Positions 4,428-5,585 of a DNA stretch of 5,585 bases are shown here, one piece after another. The position numbers were made by a program, and so were the translations under genes. Source of the stretch: Gemmatimonadota bacterium (GTDB taxonomy: Bacteria > Gemmatimonadota > Gemmatimonadetes > Gemmatimonadales > GWC2-71-9); contig JANYAG010000085.1 in NCBI GenBank assembly GCA_025361465.1, forward strand, positions 1-5,585, given 5' to 3'. The notes under the pieces were generated by a model that was given only the letters and a program-made list of their open reading frames with translations, made no database searches and was not told where the DNA came from. Numbering within the stretch: the stretch's first letter is position 1; the number at the start of each line of letters is the position of its first letter.

Positions 4428-5462
4428 TCAGACCTTGTGACCTCGGGCAAGCCGGAAGCCGAGAGTGGCGTCGCGGTAGCCAGGATCGTACGCGAAGCGG
4501 ATCGCCGCGCGGACGTACCTCGCGCAGCTGTGCCAGCAGCCGCCACGGATCACCCGGCGCGAGCCCTTTCTGGGGCCGCTGGGATCGGTGGACGGCTTGG
4601 CGGCATAGTCGCCGAACCAGTCTCGACACCACTCGTACACGTTGCCGAGCATGTCGTAGAGCCCCAGCGGGTTGGTGGCCTTCGTCTTCACCGGCTGCGT
4701 CCCATCGGGGGAGTTGCCGTAGTAGACGGCGATGGGGTCGAGAATCGAGGCGCGGGTCTCGTTCCGGTCCAGGTTGAGCTCCCCCACCCACGTGGTGCCC
4801 GTCGTGCCACCGCGGCAGGCGTACTCCCACTCGGCCTCGGTCGGCAGGCGCGAGTCGAGGCCCGGCACCATGCCGTTGAACTTGGTGATGAAGCCCTGGC
4901 AGTCGATCCAGGACACCCGCTCCACGGGCCTGTTGTCGCCCGTGAAGCGGCTCGGGTTCTCACCCATGACCGCCGCCCACAGGGCCTGGGTCACCGGCGT
5001 GTCGGCCATCCAGTACCCGCGGGTGATCTCCACCTCGTGCTGTTGCTCGTCGTCCCAGCGCCCCGCCTCGTTCTCGGGCGATCCCATCGTGAACTTGCCG
5101 GGGGCGACCCAGCGAAAGCGCTGCACGACGTTGCCCAGCGCAACGACCATGAACCGGCCGGTGGCGTCCTCGCCCTCCTCGGACACCGCGCCACGGAGCG
5201 GTGAGGTCTCGCTGCGCGACCCGGCTCCGCACGCCGCGATGAACTGCGGCTGCTTCTCGCACTCGTCGAGGATCGACTGCGACGTGCCGTCCTCGTCGAT
5301 CTCGACATCGCACCGCTGCTCTCCGAGCATGAGAGATAGGCGGAGCTTGCCGCTGTCCGTGAGCGTCAGCGCGTGCCGTTTCTGATCGTCCGGCGGAAAC
5401 CGCCGGGTCGCCTCCGTCAGCAGGTCGTGTGCCGTGCGGAGACCGACGTGTCCGTTCTTCAT
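4428..5462 (-). CDS. DGR target protein with FGE-sulfatase (C-type-lectin-fold) domain and C-terminal VR
   Basis: This 344-residue protein has two parts. Residues 1 to ~105 are an unrecognised region, with a beta-like stretch (KRHALTLTDSGKLRLSLMLG, about 28-47), an acidic stretch (DVEIDEDG, 52-59) and a Ser/Glu-rich linker near 83-100. Residues ~112-341 form a formylglycine-generating-enzyme/sulfatase-modifying (SUMF1-type) domain. Its landmarks are the FTMGSPENEAGRWDDE block (124-139), TPVTQALWAAVMGENPSRF (155-173), RLPTEAEWEYACRGG (205-219), NPLGLYDMLGNVYEWCRDW (264-282), RVIRGGCW (303-310) and LGFRLAR (334-340). VR covers about 299-340. The diversified residues are R302, H311, C313, Y316, I321, F323, Y325, D331, A332 and T333. 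The Cys spacing of active FGE (GGS[WY]xC....C) is absent, so a binding rather than enzymatic role is likely. No signal peptide, lipobox or membrane span is visible. The ATG is fixed by AGGAGG six bases upstream. Ligand and location (virion or cell) are unknown. Confidence 0.93.
   Translation of the reverse strand: MKNGHVGLRTAHDLLTEATRRFPPDDQKRHALTLTDSGKLRLSLMLGEQRCDVEIDEDGTSQSILDECEKQPQFIAACGAGSRSETSPLRGAVSEEGEDATGRFMVVALGNVVQRFRWVAPGKFTMGSPENEAGRWDDEQQHEVEITRGYWMADTPVTQALWAAVMGENPSRFTGDNRPVERVSWIDCQGFITKFNGMVPGLDSRLPTEAEWEYACRGGTTGTTWVGELNLDRNETRASILDPIAVYYGNSPDGTQPVKTKATNPLGLYDMLGNVYEWCRDWFGDYAAKPSTDPSGPRKGSRRVIRGGCWHSCARYVRAAIRFAYDPGYRDATLGFRLARGHKV
4442..4570 (-). repeat. DGR variable repeat (VR) in the target gene's 3' end
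   Basis: This is the 129-bp copy of TR at the 3' end of the target gene, ending 12 bp before the stop codon begins. Relative to TR the coding strand carries 6 A-to-T, 4 A-to-C and 3 A-to-G changes. Listed by plus-strand VR position they are 4465, 4468, 4472, 4490, 4495, 4496, 4501, 4517, 4525, 4526, 4532, 4558 and 4559. The amino acid changes (TR to VR) are N302R, N311H, N313C, N316Y, N321I, N323F, N325Y, N331D, D332A and N333T. The last 23 bp (4442-4464) are identical to TR and G+C-rich, as expected for the initiation-of-mutagenic-homing region. Identity stops sharply at both ends of the repeat. Confidence 0.95.
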
Positions 5463-5468
5463 GATCTT

Positions 5469-5474
5469 CCTCCT
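5469..5474 (-). promoter_or_regulatory. Strong ribosome binding site of the target gene
   Basis: AGGAGG on the minus strand lies six bases before the ATG at 5460-5462. It is the best Shine-Dalgarno match in the window. It decides the target start and suggests the target is translated more strongly than the downstream HRDC and RT genes. Confidence 0.8.
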
Positions 5475-5528
5475 GGTGGGCCCGCGGAGGACGGCGTTGC
5501 CGTCGCAGCCCGGGCGGTTCGTCCAGTA

Positions 5529-5557
5529 CCCATACGTTGTATCTTACAGCGTTTCAA
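5529..5557 (-). promoter_or_regulatory. Candidate promoter of the DGR operon
   Basis: The stretch 5527-5570 is the most A+T-rich part of an otherwise G+C-rich region. On the minus strand it has TTGAAA (5552-5557) and, after 17 bases, TATGGG (5529-5534). The first is a fair -35 match and the second a poor -10 match. An alternative -10, TAAGAT, lies inside the spacer. The stretch leaves about 65 bp of leader to the target's ribosome binding site and start codon. The call rests on base composition and position more than on consensus. Confidence 0.3.
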
Positions 5558-5585
5558 GAACTATCGCGACATCGGCATCGGGGGG

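Larger units (their letters stand above)
2591..5462 (-). other. Complete diversity-generating retroelement (target-VR, HRDC accessory, RT, TR)
   Basis: All parts needed for a DGR lie on the minus strand in the order target gene with C-terminal VR, HRDC-domain accessory gene, reverse transcriptase, template repeat. TR and VR are 129-bp ungapped copies 1851 bp apart. They differ at 13 sites, every one an adenine in the TR coding strand. Adenine-only differences between an invariant template and the 3' end of a target gene next to an RT are diagnostic of DGRs. The RT belongs to the type without maturase or endonuclease domains, which argues against a group II intron. The variability is already installed and all ten mutable Asn/Asp codons differ from TR, so the element has been active at least once. 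Confidence 0.96.

Noticed and set aside
2591..4570. CRISPR array, transposon ends or ordinary gene duplication as explanation of the repeat
   Set aside because: There are only two long copies, in the same orientation, without target-site duplications or spacers. Ordinary duplication would not confine every difference to adenines of one strand.
4302..5204. A 300-codon open frame on plus, antisense to the target gene
   Set aside because: The minus-strand frame encodes an unmistakable FGE domain with a strong RBS. The antisense frame shows no family motif and has Arg/His/Pro-rich shadow composition.

Overview
The window is strongly G+C-rich (roughly two thirds by eye). It has two parts that point at each other. 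The left part (1-2239, plus strand) is a run of three phage-type virion genes. The right part (2591-5462, minus strand) is a complete diversity-generating retroelement (DGR). The most economical reading is a phage or prophage of a high-G+C bacterium that carries a DGR next to its tail or appendage genes. The host taxon cannot be told from the sequence.

Left part: a long repetitive tail/appendage-like protein gene, open at the left window edge (3-1607), a small unrecognised protein with a Cys-rich tail (1620-1856), and a 125-residue protein with features of a common small phage virion protein (1862-2239). The genes are tightly packed. About 350 bp without a gene follow (2240-2590). This gap holds several inverted repeats, including an 11-12 bp stem pair at 2360-2430 followed by a T-rich run, a candidate terminator for the plus-strand operon.

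Right part, read on the minus strand: (1) a target protein with a formylglycine-generating-enzyme-like (FGE-sulfatase/C-type-lectin fold) domain, whose last ~40 codons are the variable repeat VR (4442-4570); (2) an HRDC-domain accessory protein (3768-4271); (3) a DGR-type reverse transcriptase with a YMDD active site (2758-3768), whose ATG overlaps the accessory gene's TGA; (4) the template repeat TR (2591-2719), 38 bp past the RT stop. TR and VR are 129 bp each, align without gaps and differ at 13 positions. All 13 are adenines of the TR coding strand, which is the hallmark of adenine-specific mutagenic retrohoming. The changes fall in ten codons (eight AAC, one AAT, one GAC in TR), and all ten have been changed in VR.

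How it works together (family knowledge applied to this locus): TR is transcribed, the RT with its accessory partner copies it while misincorporating opposite adenines, and the mutated cDNA replaces VR. This rewrites ten residues on the ligand-binding face of the target while TR stays intact. Notable points are an HRDC protein where the classic phage DGR has Avd, TR placed after the RT, a target that lacks the FGE catalytic cysteine pattern, a perfect 16-bp hairpin between target and accessory gene, and the convergent phage structural genes.
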